From Gossypium raimondii (lineage: Eukaryota; Streptophyta; Magnoliopsida; Malvales; Malvaceae), in contig NC_068575.1 in the NCBI RefSeq assembly GCF_025698545.1, positions 47,253,980-47,317,979 on the forward strand: 64,000 bases of DNA, in the 5' to 3' direction. Of this stretch, positions 34,591-46,150 are shown piece after piece. The notes beneath the pieces were generated by a model. That model had not been told where the DNA came from. It did no database searches and saw only the letters and a list, made by a program, of their open reading frames with translations. The position numbers and the translations under genes are program-made. The stretch's first letter is position 1. Each line of letters opens with the position of its first letter.

Positions 34591-34984
34591 ATAGATATGT
34601 AAAGCACTTGCATATATTATCATGTCAAAATTTATCCACAAAAATTATAAATGTATAAAATTTTATTTATATTTATAATACTTTAAATATAAAATTATAA
34701 ATATATAAAAATAAGGAAAATATTTGGTATACTAGTGGAATTTTAGACTCTATAAGTAGGGTTAAGGGGTTGTCAAGTGTCCTATAGGGTTATAGTAAAA
34801 TATTAAAAAATATTTGAAAAAATGATAATCTTTTAAGGCTACTTGTGGAATAAAAAAATACACTATCATTGTACCAAATATTAACCCATAAAAATAAAAT
34901 AACATATATATAGTTTTCCACGAGTAAATAATTTTCCCTTGTCTTAGAATATTTAGTCTAAAATATATTAAAATCAAAACATAT
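34591..34984. other. AT-rich spacer
   Basis: No gene and no defined mobile-element end. The stretch is mostly A/T, with simple TATAAAA and AATATTT words. Confidence 0.35.
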
Positions 34985-35529
34985 ATTTTATTGTAACATA
35001 TAGCTCTGCAGTTACAATAAAAATATATTAAAGTCTGACAAAACTAACCCAAAACGAGAAATAAAATCCAAAATAATTTACAGTCCAAAAACAGTCTGAA
35101 AAGTCCATAATAGTTTAAAAAATCATAAATCGTCTTATTTATTAACTAGGATATCAATCCGAGCTCCCGCATGTCGCCCGGTCCTAAGTTTACTGATCAC
35201 CTGAGAAGATAGAATTAATTGGGTGTACTTACAAGCTCAATGTATAACTCAGTCCATACAAACGAAACATATAGCAAAATCATGCAAAAATCTTAGTTTG
35301 AACAGTTGCAAATGCATGACAAATCTCGCGATGTGATATGACAGACAAATCAGTTACAAATACAGATGCAGTTACAGATACATATGCAAATTCAAATACA
35401 AATACATGTACAGATCCTATCCTCATCCGCTACACACCATCTCCGTCCATCCCTACACACCAATCAGGTTAATTCATACCCATCCAACCCCACACACCAC
35501 AATAGTGAGCGTATGACACTTTTCGGAGT

Positions 35530-35625
35530 AGTGTAGTCAAGTTGCCAGAAATAATGCGATAAATCGCCAGAATCAAATAAGTGTGGTCAAGTCACCAAAA
35601 CATATATGTGGTGTAAACCACCAAA
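35530..35625. repeat. Diverged tandem hairpins in the reverse LTR
   Basis: Four successive units end in CCA(G/A)A(A/T): GTAG..TTGC at 35533-35545, GCGA..TCGC at 35556-35567, GTGG..TCAC at 35583-35595 and GTGGT..ACCAC at 35608-35621. Each can pair across a 4-5 base loop, two of them only with G-T wobble. The stem sequence differs among units while pairing is kept. Confidence 0.6.
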
Positions 35626-35989
35626 TAAGGCAGATCATTAAACTGTCAACACTTCTTCTATCACATCATTATCCCACCCTAATGCACATGTAATCACTAA
35701 CCACAAATCCAAATGCACACAAATCATACATGTTTCACACATCAGAACATGCTATCAGGTTTTCAGAATTTGCACATACAAAAGCAGAATTTCAGATTTC
35801 ACATATAATAGTCATACATATCACACAATAGACCCTATGAAGTGGCTAACCTCGAAGCGCACATCAAACATGACCCTAACTAAATTTTACTAAAAATGAG
35901 CCCACACGCCCGTGTGACCAACATGGTCTGGCACACGGCTGTGTGGCGTCGATAGTGTGGTTTTTTGGCTTTGCGTCAATTACTAATTT

Positions 35990-38900
35990 TGTAATATCCC
36001 TAAACTTGGTCTAGTAGTTTTAAGTATATTTTTCGGGTTCCGAACGTGAATTTAGGAATTTATCAGGCTAATAGTAATTTTTTTATTTAATTTAGGAGGT
36101 CAATTTCATCTAAAATCAATTAAAAAATAATCCAAAAAAAATGTTTTTTTGAAAATTAATTTTAAAGTAATTAAATAATTATTAGTGAAAATAATTAATT
36201 TGGGTCGAAAAAAATTTTAAAATAATTTTTATTAGGGGTTAATTTGAGTTAAATTTAAATATTAATTAAATTAGATTTAATTGTAAAATGAGGGAAATTT
36301 TGGAGTATTTATTTGGCAAATAAACCTTCAGATTTTGGAGGGAAAGGATCAATTGGTAAAGTAAGGGAAATGTGAGAGTCGCCATTGGGCAAATTTTCCA
36401 ATTTTTTAATTTCTGGTGGGCTGTTTCAGTTTTAAACACAATGCATCTAGCCTACTTTTCACACATTTACATTAGATTAGAGAGCTATAAAATTCATTTT
36501 CTTTGTATGCTTTTAAAGATCTATCATCAGAGAATATATTCAACAAATTTCCTTCTCAAAATATTCTCTCTTTTCACCCGAAATTATTCACAAAAGTAGC
36601 CAAAAATATTCTGAAATTTCTCAAGATTCTTGAATCAAGATTTTCAATCAAAGGTAATTATTATTTCTATGATGGTTAGAAGCATATTTACATTATTTGA
36701 GTGATAATTACATGATTTTTTTATTAATGTCATATTCTTCAAAAGCTTAAGGTGCTTTAATGATGGATCTTGAATTTTGAGAGGAAATCCACAAATCAAT
36801 GGATGTTCTAACTTAAAATGGATCAATTAGAAGGTTTTTGATCTTATTTATCAAGATTAAACATGTTTTATAAGGTAATTTAAAGAAATTTGAATTTCAT
36901 CATCTTCATGAACCGATTTTTCGGATTTCTATGAAATTGATTTAAATGTGAAATTGATGCTTAGTATATATTTATTTGGTCTAGTATTGATGTTTGGAAG
37001 TGATTAGGAGGGCTTGAGTGATCGATTTTTTGAGGAATCGAGTTTTCAACTTGATGATACAAATCCGATAAGGTAACTTTGAGTGAGAATTTTGTGTAGC
37101 CTAGTTGATGAAAATTTGTGTTTATTATAGCTTTTGAAAGGTGGTAATATCTATTTCATCTTTGTTGAAGCTTTGAATCTTGAAAAGGATCGGACTAATC
37201 GAAATTAAAGCTTGGATTTGCTTGGTTGATCACTTGGTTGTGGTTGAGTTAGTTGTGTGGTGAGTGTTATTAAAGGGCGATTTGGTAAATTGACCCTCAC
37301 TTATGGTTAATTGGATGATTAATTACTGATTTCAAATATTTAATTTAGTTTTGGTTGGTTAATTTTGCAAGATTATTGATATATGTTTAAGCGATGAAAT
37401 TTTTGTTAAGTGTTGGTAAGTGAGCATCTAGTGATTTTATGTGCTTGATTTGATTGATTATAATGGTGAACTAAGCAAGCATGCTAGAGTTTTTGGTTCA
37501 TGGTATGTTGATATTTCAATTGATTAATGAACATTGATAATAGGTAATTGGTATGCTAAATTTAATTTTATGCTAAAATGGTTATGTTATGCTAAATTTA
37601 ATTTTATGCTAAAATGGTTATGTTACATGATTCACATATGCATTTTGGCACTTTAAATTGAGCATATTATTGACTGAAATTATGTTATGATTGATTGGTT
37701 ATATTGGAATTATAGCATGGTGGATCCATTGGATATAGTTGGCATGCCATAGGATTTGTGAGTACTCACTATATTGTTATGTTATATGTGAGCAATAAGG
37801 CTTTAGGTGGACTGATTTGGAGTAGATAAGGGAGTGTTGACCTTGTGTCTCCACTCACCAGGACTGATTTGAGGCGATAAGGGAGCGTGTGGCCTCAGCC
37901 GGCTCAATATTGGACTGGTTCTGATTCTGATTGGGAGTAAAGAGATCTATTTATTTGATGTATGATCACCCGATTATGTAATACCCCAAAATTTACTACA
38001 GTAAGAAAGTAGGCATCTTTGATATAGTAAAATAAGGAAATAAAGTGACAAAAAGGGAAATTTTGAGTTATGGCAACATTAGGAAGTATATTATGATATA
38101 TTAATTCAAGAAAGGATTAAATAGCAAAAGTGAGAAAAGTTTTGTTGACCAAGAGTAAATACTCAAAATTTGAGGGGTAAAGTGTAAATATGAAAAGTGG
38201 AAGGACCAAAAGTGCAAATATTTTAAGGGTGGAATAATCTAGAAACTAAGGAAAATGGATGAATTAGGACCAAATTGAAGAGGTGAAGAATTTTGAGGAA
38301 CTAAATCGTAATTTTACCAAATTAAGTGATGACTCAAGGATAGAATTTTTAAAGATTATAAATGGCAAAATGGACAATTAGAAGAGAGAGAAATCTAGAA
38401 GGCAACAATGATGTTGGTGATATTTTAGACTAATTAATTAAATAAATATTAGTTTATTAATATTTTAATGAGATATTTTATTATTTTATTATTGTATTTA
38501 ATATATAATGAGAGAAAGATGAAGAATTATCATCATCTTTCCCATGCATCAACGTGAGAAGAAGAAGAAAGAAAGAAAGTTTTCTTATATTTACAATTTG
38601 GTCCTTTCACAAAATATTCACCATTTACACTTAGAAATCAAAAGAATATCCATATCCATCAAGAGAGAAAGATAACAAGGAGACTATCAAGTTAGATTCA
38701 AAAAATAGAAGCTGGAGGAGAGAAAATCAAGTTAAAGTTTGAAACTAATAGGACAAGGTAAGAACATCAAGATTTCAATATATTTTTAAGTTTAATATTA
38801 TTGAAAAAGTATGGAAATGTTGTTATAGTAGAGTTTTCTTATATAATTTCTTATGTTCTTGATATGTTAGTGAAGGGAAATAAGTGAAAGTGATGGGAAA

Positions 38901-41001
38901 TATTATAGAGAAAGGGAAATAGGGAGTTATAAACTTAGTAATCAACATCTTGCACTAAAACGGTTTTGGATAGCAGCAGAAGACTAACTTTGAAAAATCA
39001 CCATAAATTGTGGAGATTGAATTAGAGGATTAACAAAAATATGGAATTAAATCTTATTGAGTTTAGTTTCTCATAGAAGAAACGGTGTAAGTAATGGAAT
39101 TGTAAATCATGAGATATAATAAATTTTGTAAGACAAGTTCAGAATGAATTCGGGTTCCCCTATTCTAACTTTGGAAAATTGTTAAAAATTGCATAAAAAT
39201 AATTCTAGGTTATAATTTATATGTTTAAAATTATTTAAGAGTCTATTTTCAATATAAACAAACAGAAACATCATCTGAATCCCGTACGAGGAGATAATTA
39301 ATTTTTAGTGAAGAAGGGTCGGAACTGTCAGATAGCCAAATATAGACGATTTTAAAGAATAAACTGTACTTATTGGCTAAACCATAAATTCTAAAAATTT
39401 TATGGTAAGAAGATATGTTAGTCTAGTTTCATAGAAAATTTAACAGATCTTAATTCAAGTTCTATAGCTCAAGATATAAATAATTTAGTGACTATGACTC
39501 AAGTGGACACTTTGAATGAACATATAAATAAATAGTGAAATTATAGATAATGTTACATATAAGCATGTTATATACATTAAGGATGTGGAATGGAGAGAAG
39601 GAGGAGGAAAATATATGATTATTCAACTAGCATGAGTTTTCATTAAAATGGCTAATTTGCATGTTTTATGTTCAAGGACTAAATTGAATAAAAGTAAAAT
39701 TTTAAGGGTAATTTTGTAAAAATGTCAAAAAGTGACAAAATTGCATGAAATGAATTATTTTATTATTTAAATTAATAAATTGAATGAAAAATTAATTTAG
39801 ATCAAGATTGGGTGGAAATTCGAGGAAAATAGAAAATTACCAAAATGTCCCTAAATTTTGGTATTTCTGCAATTTAGCCTGGTAAGTTCATATGAACTAT
39901 ATTATGTATAATTTTAATTAAAGTGAACGTTATTTGGTGATGAATATTATATAAATATGTGTTTTATTATTGGAATTGAATTATTATTGGTAATATGTAT
40001 AATTATTTGGTGCATTGAAATGATTATCGGAAGCTCGATTGGGTTGGAAGCTTGTCGGAGATATATCACACTATCCATTGGTTCTATCAGTAATTTTGGA
40101 TGACTTGATTCTGGTTATAATGGCATGTATAAGTTAAATTGGCCAACATTAGCTCATTAATGTATTGATTTTGATTGGTTATAAATATGAATGCTTGATG
40201 AAATGAAATGTCTGTAAATTAATTTGTAAACTCTGGTAATGCTCTATAACCCTATTCTGGCGATGGATACAGGTTAGGGGTGTTACAGATTAAGCCATGA
40301 TTGTATATGCCAATATAAATGTATGAAATGTTATATGCTAAATTGATGATTATATGCCATGATTAATTATGATTTTTGATACATGAATGAGCATATGACA
40401 TTGAACTATTATGGATTGATATTGTGATTGAAAATATGTATTTGATTGGTTTCAATTTAAGCATGATTTGGGTGTTAATTTACTTGTCGTTTTATTAACA
40501 TTCACTGAGCTTTTTAAGCTCACACCTTCATATTCGTGCAGTTAACCGACGAGATTGAGGAGCTGAGGAGCCGAGCAAGAGATATCCAAGAGATTAAGGC
40601 TCGGTAGGGATTGAGTTACACATTTTAGAGATGTTAATCGGACGTTGTGGAATGTCCGGGACCTAGTTTAATTTTGGTTGTAATTAGACTTGAAATTTTT
40701 AATTTTGGATGGTTTTATAATATTATATATGCATGTTTGAGTTTGATTATTGAATAATTTAGGGTGTATTGTTGCTTGATAACATGGTGATTGATAACAC
40801 GGTGTGTAAGGCATAGATATAAATTTGGGTTTGTTTAACTGTAGGTGGTAGAATGATAAAAATGCCCTTAGGTGGATAAGATTGAGGTGTTATAAGGTCG
40901 GGGTGTGTCTTGGGAGGTCGTTACTCGGAGAGTCACTTAGGTGGCTAATGTAACACTTCGAATTCGGGTCGGTCTGTCCCGATCGGGTTTAGGGTGTCAC
41001 A
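35990..41001 (+). mobile_element. Solo LTR, itself split by a second LTR
   Basis: It opens TGTAATATCCCTAAAC and closes TTTAGGGTGTCACA, with a perfect 5-bp target duplication AATTT (35985-35989 and 41002-41006). After subtracting the insertion at 37977-40287 and its duplicated 5 bp, the length is 2696 bp, similar to the other solo LTRs. No coding frame or priming sites are inside. A pair of about 50-bp repeats (GGACTGATTTG...GATAAGGGAG) lies near 37805-37920. Confidence 0.85.
37977..40287 (+). mobile_element. Solo LTR nested in the LTR at 35990
   Basis: The 2311-bp unit opens TGTAATACCCCAAAAT and closes GGTTAGGGGTGTTACA, with a perfect target duplication GATTA (37972-37976 and 40288-40292). 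Its middle shares long stretches with the LTR at 29343-32420 (for example TTTGAAAAATCACC and GGTTCCCC(T)GTTCTGAC types), so the two are related. No coding capacity. It is the youngest layer of this nest. Confidence 0.88.
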
Positions 41002-41744
41002 AATTTTTAAGATTTAGGTCACACACCTAGTCATTTTTTATGCCAACACAACAACGAGGATTTCAGAACCTAAAACGACATTAAGAACGTGAGAATTATC
41101 AGTGATATGCTAATTCTAAGTCACTAATTCGGCCACAAGCACTAACATTTGGACTTAACAACACTAATCAACCATTAACACAAACATTTGATCACTTACC
41201 CAATCAAAACAACAACCCTACAAGTCTCTTAATTTGCTGACGGTAAATCGTGCTTTTCACAATCTTCACCGAACAGAACACGAAACAATTAGACCACCCG
41301 ATTGGCCAATTAATCAAAACCATCTATCACCCTTGGAGAAAACGCCAAAAAAAAATTTCTATATGGAAGACATAGAACTTACCAAAGGATAAAACAACCG
41401 CAAAGAAATGTCACAAGAGCAAGGGACATCCAATAAGAACACTAAGATTATTAGCATTTAGAATAAAAAAATTTAATCAAAGGTAAAAGAGAAGTAGTAG
41501 AGGAAAAGAAAAACAACAAAAGGGTTTTTTTCCAACACTCAGTAGAACAAAACAAAAAAAGAATGTGTATGGGAGGAGTGGGGAAAGAATAGAGACGACA
41601 TAATAAGGGGAGTAGAAGAGAGAAAATTGTGAGAAAGTGTTTTGGGGAGAAAAATTAGGAGATTATCCCTCTACTCCCTCAAAATCCTATATTGTTATCA
41701 TCAATTTAGGTTGTTTTAAATTCAAATCTAACTCAAACACTAAG

Positions 41745-42359
41745 CATGTGTACGGTCGGGAGAGGCTTACTTGTCTTATAGTTTAGGTGCTTGCTTGTTG
41801 CTTTGTTTGGTTCAATAATACCGCTTGTCTTAGTGATTTTTACGGGCCCACTTGACTAAAAGCTTCTCAAGTTCAAGCATTTACTTTTCTAGTTAGAGAC
41901 CAACGTCTTGAGGCTAACGTGGGATCCGCTTAAGGGCCCACTGGGTTAGGTAAATATCTAATGCATTCCCCGACTAGAGAAGTCATTTTTAGGAGAGAAA
42001 CTATGCGTTTTTGGGATCTGTGTGTACCTTGGTTAGAACCTCTAAGAGGTCCCAATGGTTTGGACTTGAATAGGTTGAAAAAAGACATATAACATTGGCA
42101 ATAATGGAGTTTTGCGGAATATATGACGCATGCTCATTTAGGGTTTTTAAATTTTTTAGGTAGGGTAGCTACCGAGATCAATGCAGTTAATTATGTCTCT
42201 TTGAGAAGTTGGTTAGCTACCTTTCATTTTGTTCTAGGATTCTTCATATTCGTGGGTCATTTATGGCACGCGGGAAGAGCTCACGCAGTTGCAACGGGAT
42301 TTGAAAAAGGAAGTAACTGTGATTTTGAGCCTGTTCTTTCCATGACTCCTCTTAAATAA
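41745..42359 (+). pseudogene. psbC: Nuclear plastid insertion: 3' half of psbC (CP43)
   Basis: Frame-corrected reading matches the C-terminal half of the photosystem II CP43 protein in order: SGEAYLSYSLGA, then a small deletion, QAFTFLVRDQRL, a [14 protein letters not shown] stretch, [22 protein letters not shown], and from 42123 an open frame with [28 protein letters not shown] and the natural end [16 protein letters not shown] at 42357. Several frameshifts and at least two stops (after KKDI and near ERPW) break it, and many C-to-T or G-to-A changes are evident, as expected of plastid DNA decaying after methylation in the nucleus. It lacks the N-terminal half and is not expressed as CP43. 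The trnS remnant follows in the plastid order. Confidence 0.93.
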
Positions 42360-42412
42360 GATAACTGAGTTAGGAGATCCAATGTTTAAGGTAGGAATCG
42401 ATTTGATTACAC

Positions 42413-42432
42413 TATATATATATATATATATA
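42413..42432. repeat. (TA)n microsatellite in the plastid-derived spacer
   Basis: A pure TA run of about 20 bp sits between the psbC stop and the trnS remnant, inside the transferred plastid spacer. It may have expanded after transfer. Confidence 0.7.
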
Positions 42433-42621
42433 TTGAAGGAATCAAGTGATATTAAAAAGTATTTGTTTTCCTTTCGTTTCAACTTATTTTATATCTAAAA
42501 TATTTTTTTTTCTGGTTTAGTTATTCCACCCAGCCGAGCCATTACCTTTTATTAATATTAAGATTCTTAATTAAAAAGCCAAGAAAAAACAATAAAGAAA
42601 TAAATTTATTCATCGAGCAAA

Positions 42622-42714
42622 ATGAGAGAGAGAGATTCGAACCCTCGATACTTCTTTGTTTCAAACTATATCAGTTTTCAAGATCGGAGCTATCAACCAC
42701 TCAGACATCTCTCT
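42622..42714 (-). pseudogene. trnS-UGA: Nuclear plastid insertion: trnS-UGA remnant
   Basis: The minus strand from 42714 reads AGAGAGATGTCTGAGTGGTT, ATAGCTCCGATCTTGAAAAC, and ends ...GAGGGTTCGAATCTCTCTC, a near-match to plastid tRNA-Ser(UGA), with the long variable arm typical of serine tRNAs. The TGA anticodon is kept, but the first acceptor base, several stem pairs (GG to GT near position 10, CCC to CTC in the T arm) and the anticodon stem have changed. Order and opposite orientation relative to psbC are as in the plastid genome, with a 262-bp spacer. It is best read as part of one transferred fragment rather than an active gene. Confidence 0.92.
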
Positions 42715-42739
42715 AAAAGCTAATTTCTATTTTATTTTT

Positions 42740-44386
42740 ATTCCACCAAATCGAACATGGTTATATGAGTTGATAACAATAGAAAGATATCGTGTGTGAA
42801 CTTATAGGTCAACCTATTTATCTGTATATATAGATAGATGAAATGCATAATCTAGCATGCCTATTTGTGAACGTGAAATAAAAAAATAACCCTTAACCCC
42901 ACAGAAATTGAACACAAGACCTCTCGGCAAGTTAAAACCTTATCACTAAACCAACAAGCTCATTCTTGTTAACAATAACTCATAATTTAAAGATATGTTA
43001 AATGTTCTAAATCAAGGGTTGAAATAAAAATAACAAAAATAAAAAATAGTGATTTGAACATAGGACCTCTCACACACAAATACAACACTTAACCATTGAA
43101 CTAAATCAATTAACTTAATAAATTTTAACAATTCAAAAAAAGAATTTGGGGTGTTATAATAACATTTTACCCTTCAAATTATATTTGATACCCATGCTCA
43201 AGTGTCATTAAAACAAACCCTTTCAAATTTAAATCAAGCAATTTTAAGGCGGAGACAACTTTTAAAGATAAGTATAAATACTAAATTATGGTATACCTAC
43301 CTACAATGTAGGTGAAAAATATGTAGTTAAAAAGTTTATAAAAAATATTTCTTGATCAAATGAAGCTTTAGTTGAAATGGTAAATACATTAATGCTACTT
43401 TTGCTAGGAGTATTATTTTTACACACATTTTAGTGTATGAGTTAGCAATAAACTAATTCAATTGGTAATATTTAGTCACTCTTATGAATAATTTTAGCAG
43501 ACAAAACAAAAATTTTCGCTTATTTCAAAGAGGTCTTATTTTTACAAGAGTTATTTCTCATATTTCTAATTTCAAGTTTATATTTGTACTAATTATTCTT
43601 TATTTTATGTTGAACTATTGTAATACATATGTAACAAATAAGGTTTTCCTCATGTTATTACACTAATTTTGGATTCAAATTCTGTCAAACACATTTTCTA
43701 ATATTTCACATGATTTAAAATGATAAAAATATACCCACAGTTATATTTATTATTTTATAAAAAAGTCTTTGATAATTGCTGAAGTGAGTCGAGATTTAGT
43801 TATTATTTTATAAAGGGAAAGATTTTTATAATAGTCAACTCATTAAACCCTTAAATACAATATAAATATACAACACATTAATGTAGAATTACAAAAAAGT
43901 TTCACTTGCAATATAATTAATATTTTATCAATTAACCAAGGTTAAGTGCAATGGTAAAATATATAGCATTCTCATAGAGAGAACTGAAGTTCAAGCTTAG
44001 GAGGTGACATTGTAAGGAGGAGTAACCACGAACTTCAAAAGAATTAATGTTTATGAATCGTAAAATGAACATAAAGGATATTTTAGTCATACTAAAAAAT
44101 TGTTAGTTCAACCGTTTAGATTTAGATTTAATAATATAATTGTGCTAATCATATGTCCAAAGTTTCAATATTGAATTGATTTAAATCAATTCGATATCTC
44201 TATTGTATTATTTGAAAAACACTATATATCAATATATTTAACGATTGAATAATTTTTTATATTGAGCACATAGTTAAACATTTTAATTTATTCAAATTCA
44301 TAAAAGATTATTTATACTAATATAATGATAAAATTATTAAAATATTAATTATAAAAATTATAAAAGTATGTAAAATTATAATTTTA
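42740..44386. other. Spacer with several tRNA-like SINE-type segments
   Basis: No protein gene. Three segments look like decayed tRNA-derived repeats. On the minus strand near 42893-42965: GTTTAGTGATAAGG box, then a TTGTGTTCAATTTC box. On the minus strand near 43005-43115: TTCAATGGTTAAGTG box and TATGTTCAAATCA box. On the plus strand near 43935-44015: AAGTGCAATGGTAAA box and GAAGTTCAAGC box. They differ from each other, and ends could not be fixed. The transferred plastid DNA may extend a little past 42714 but no psbZ sequence is recognised. Confidence 0.4.
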
Positions 44387-44931
44387 GGTCAAATTCTATT
44401 AGTAGCCCCTATACTTTGTGTAAGTTGTGGATTTAATCCTTATACTTTAATTTGATCAATTCTAATCTAGTACTTTTTGAATTAGTCAATTTAGCCCATA
44501 TACTTATTGAATATTGAAATTTCAATCCTAGTCCAAAAGGTAGAGTTAAATTTATTTGACTAAACTCTGCTATTAGTCCTTTGCAATGTGTAAAGTTGTA
44601 AATTTAGTTCATATTCTCCAATTGGATCATTCTTAGTCTCTATACTTTTCAAAATTTTAAATTTCAATCTTGACTCGAACAACAATCGTTAAATCCAGTA
44701 GCTGACTTTTTTGTGAGTAATATGTGAAAATAACAAGTGAACATGGCATTACACATATGATAAGATATTTGTAGTATCAACTTTTGGAAATAATAGAATT
44801 TAACTTTTACCATTTGGTTAAGACTAAAATTTTAAAAATAAAATATATAAAGACTAAAATTAACCAAATTAAAGCATAAGAACTAAATTCACAATTACAC
44901 ATAATACAGAGATTAATTACAAAATTTAACC
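44387..44931. mobile_element. Non-autonomous Mutator-type element (MITE), 545 bp
   Basis: The left end GGTCAAATTCTATTAGTAGC and the reverse of the right end, GGTTAAATTTTGTAATTAAT, belong to diverged inverted repeats that continue for about 90 bp (both contain TGTG.AA.TTGTG.ATTTA.T and TTATACTTTAATTTG-type words). A perfect 9-bp duplication, ATAATTTTA, lies at 44378-44386 and 44932-44940, which is the Mutator hallmark. There is no coding capacity. Confidence 0.88.
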
Positions 44932-44940
44932 ATAATTTTA

Positions 44941-46150
44941 TAATGGTCTACATTAAAAAAATGGATGTTGGGATTCAAAACAAAGCAGCTGTGTACCATT
45001 TTCCTTTTGATACAAAGATATTTTGGGTTACTGTTTTGGTTTTATCAACACTTTTCAAATATTATACATACACAAAACTTACACATTTTTCTAATGAAAA
45101 ATTTGATGACCAATTTGAGGATTTTATATAGAAGAAACCAACTGTTGATGTATTAACGAACCCTTCAATCCCACGGCCCTAGCTGAGGCCCAAACGAGTG
45201 GAGCAGTTGAGAGGGGATGGGCCTGGTTTATTTATATAGAAGAAACCAACTGTTGGGGAATTTGCTTCATGACTCAGTTAATGTGTTAAATCATTTTAAA
45301 TGAACAAAATAATTAAAAATTTTAAATTTAATTATTAACAAAATTATAGTAATTAATAATTCATAACAGAGTAACAAATTATGATGGATACAATAATAAT
45401 TGTAAATTCATCATTTACATAAGCTATACATTTACAAATATTGCTATTATTTTTGTACATCAATTTTGATTTAAAATTATATTAATTTTCCAAGCTAACT
45501 TATAAATATTACATCATTAAATTGCAAAATTTTCATAATAAAATGATTACTTCATTTTTCTTTATAATTTGCGATTAATAGCAAATATAATAGAAAAACT
45601 TGATAGTAAATTTCGTAATTACAAAGATTAATACTTATAAAATGCTATTTCATTATGACTAATAGTAGGAACAAATCATTGGTAAATTAGTAGAATATAA
45701 ATTATTCATGGGTTTGATTTGACAATTAATTGTTAGAATAATTATTTTAAATACCAAAATTAAGAAAATTAGAAGTTTTCATCATTTAGTCATAATCGCA
45801 ATGATTAGATAACACGATATACTCTTAATGTCAACTCTAACCTTGTTTGTGGAGTCTAAAAACTTCAGGAAATTTTTAGGAATTGTAAAACAGAGAAAAT
45901 TATTAATTAATAACACCGTTATTAAATGATAAAAGCTGGTCAAAGGCATTAAGTAATTCATATGAGGTACATCATACCTAACTTAAAATCTAATATATTT
46001 AAGGAAGCTACCATACAAATATTTAAATACGACCATTTACTTGGTCATCACTACCAGCTTCAAGGGTATTCTTTTTTCATAGTTGAAGTTGCCATGGTTT
46101 TGACTTGCAAACTAACAATCTGCTACTCTATCAACAGATCACATGATTGA
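44941..46150. other. AT-rich spacer, 3' side of FERONIA-like copy 2
   Basis: No gene. Identical 24-bp direct repeats (both start TTATATAGAAG and end CAACTGTTG) lie at 45124-45147 and 45232-45255, framing an 84-bp GC-rich segment. The remainder is A/T-rich. Bases close to 46151 should be the 3' UTR of the minus-strand kinase gene. Confidence 0.5.

Larger units (their letters stand above)
34985..41740 (-). mobile_element. Old reverse-oriented LTR remnant hosting two nested LTRs
   Basis: Left (34985-35984) and right (41007-about 41740) parts flank the insertion at 35990-41001 and have the composition of a gypsy LTR read in reverse: CACACGCCCGTGTG and CACACGGCTGTGTGG near 35905-35945, a diverged hairpin array at 35530-35625, and AGCTCAATGTATAACTCA near 35235. 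Neither outer end is clear, and no coding part is present. Continuity across the insertion is supported by the AATTT duplication. Boundaries are approximate. Confidence 0.5.

Noticed and set aside
42123..42359. 78-codon frame as a functional psbC-derived gene
   Set aside because: The upstream half is frameshifted and many conserved CP43 residues are changed; it is a decaying plastid insertion.
42622..42714. Active nuclear tRNA-Ser gene
   Set aside because: Acceptor and stem changes plus collinearity with psbC make a plastid-derived pseudogene more likely.
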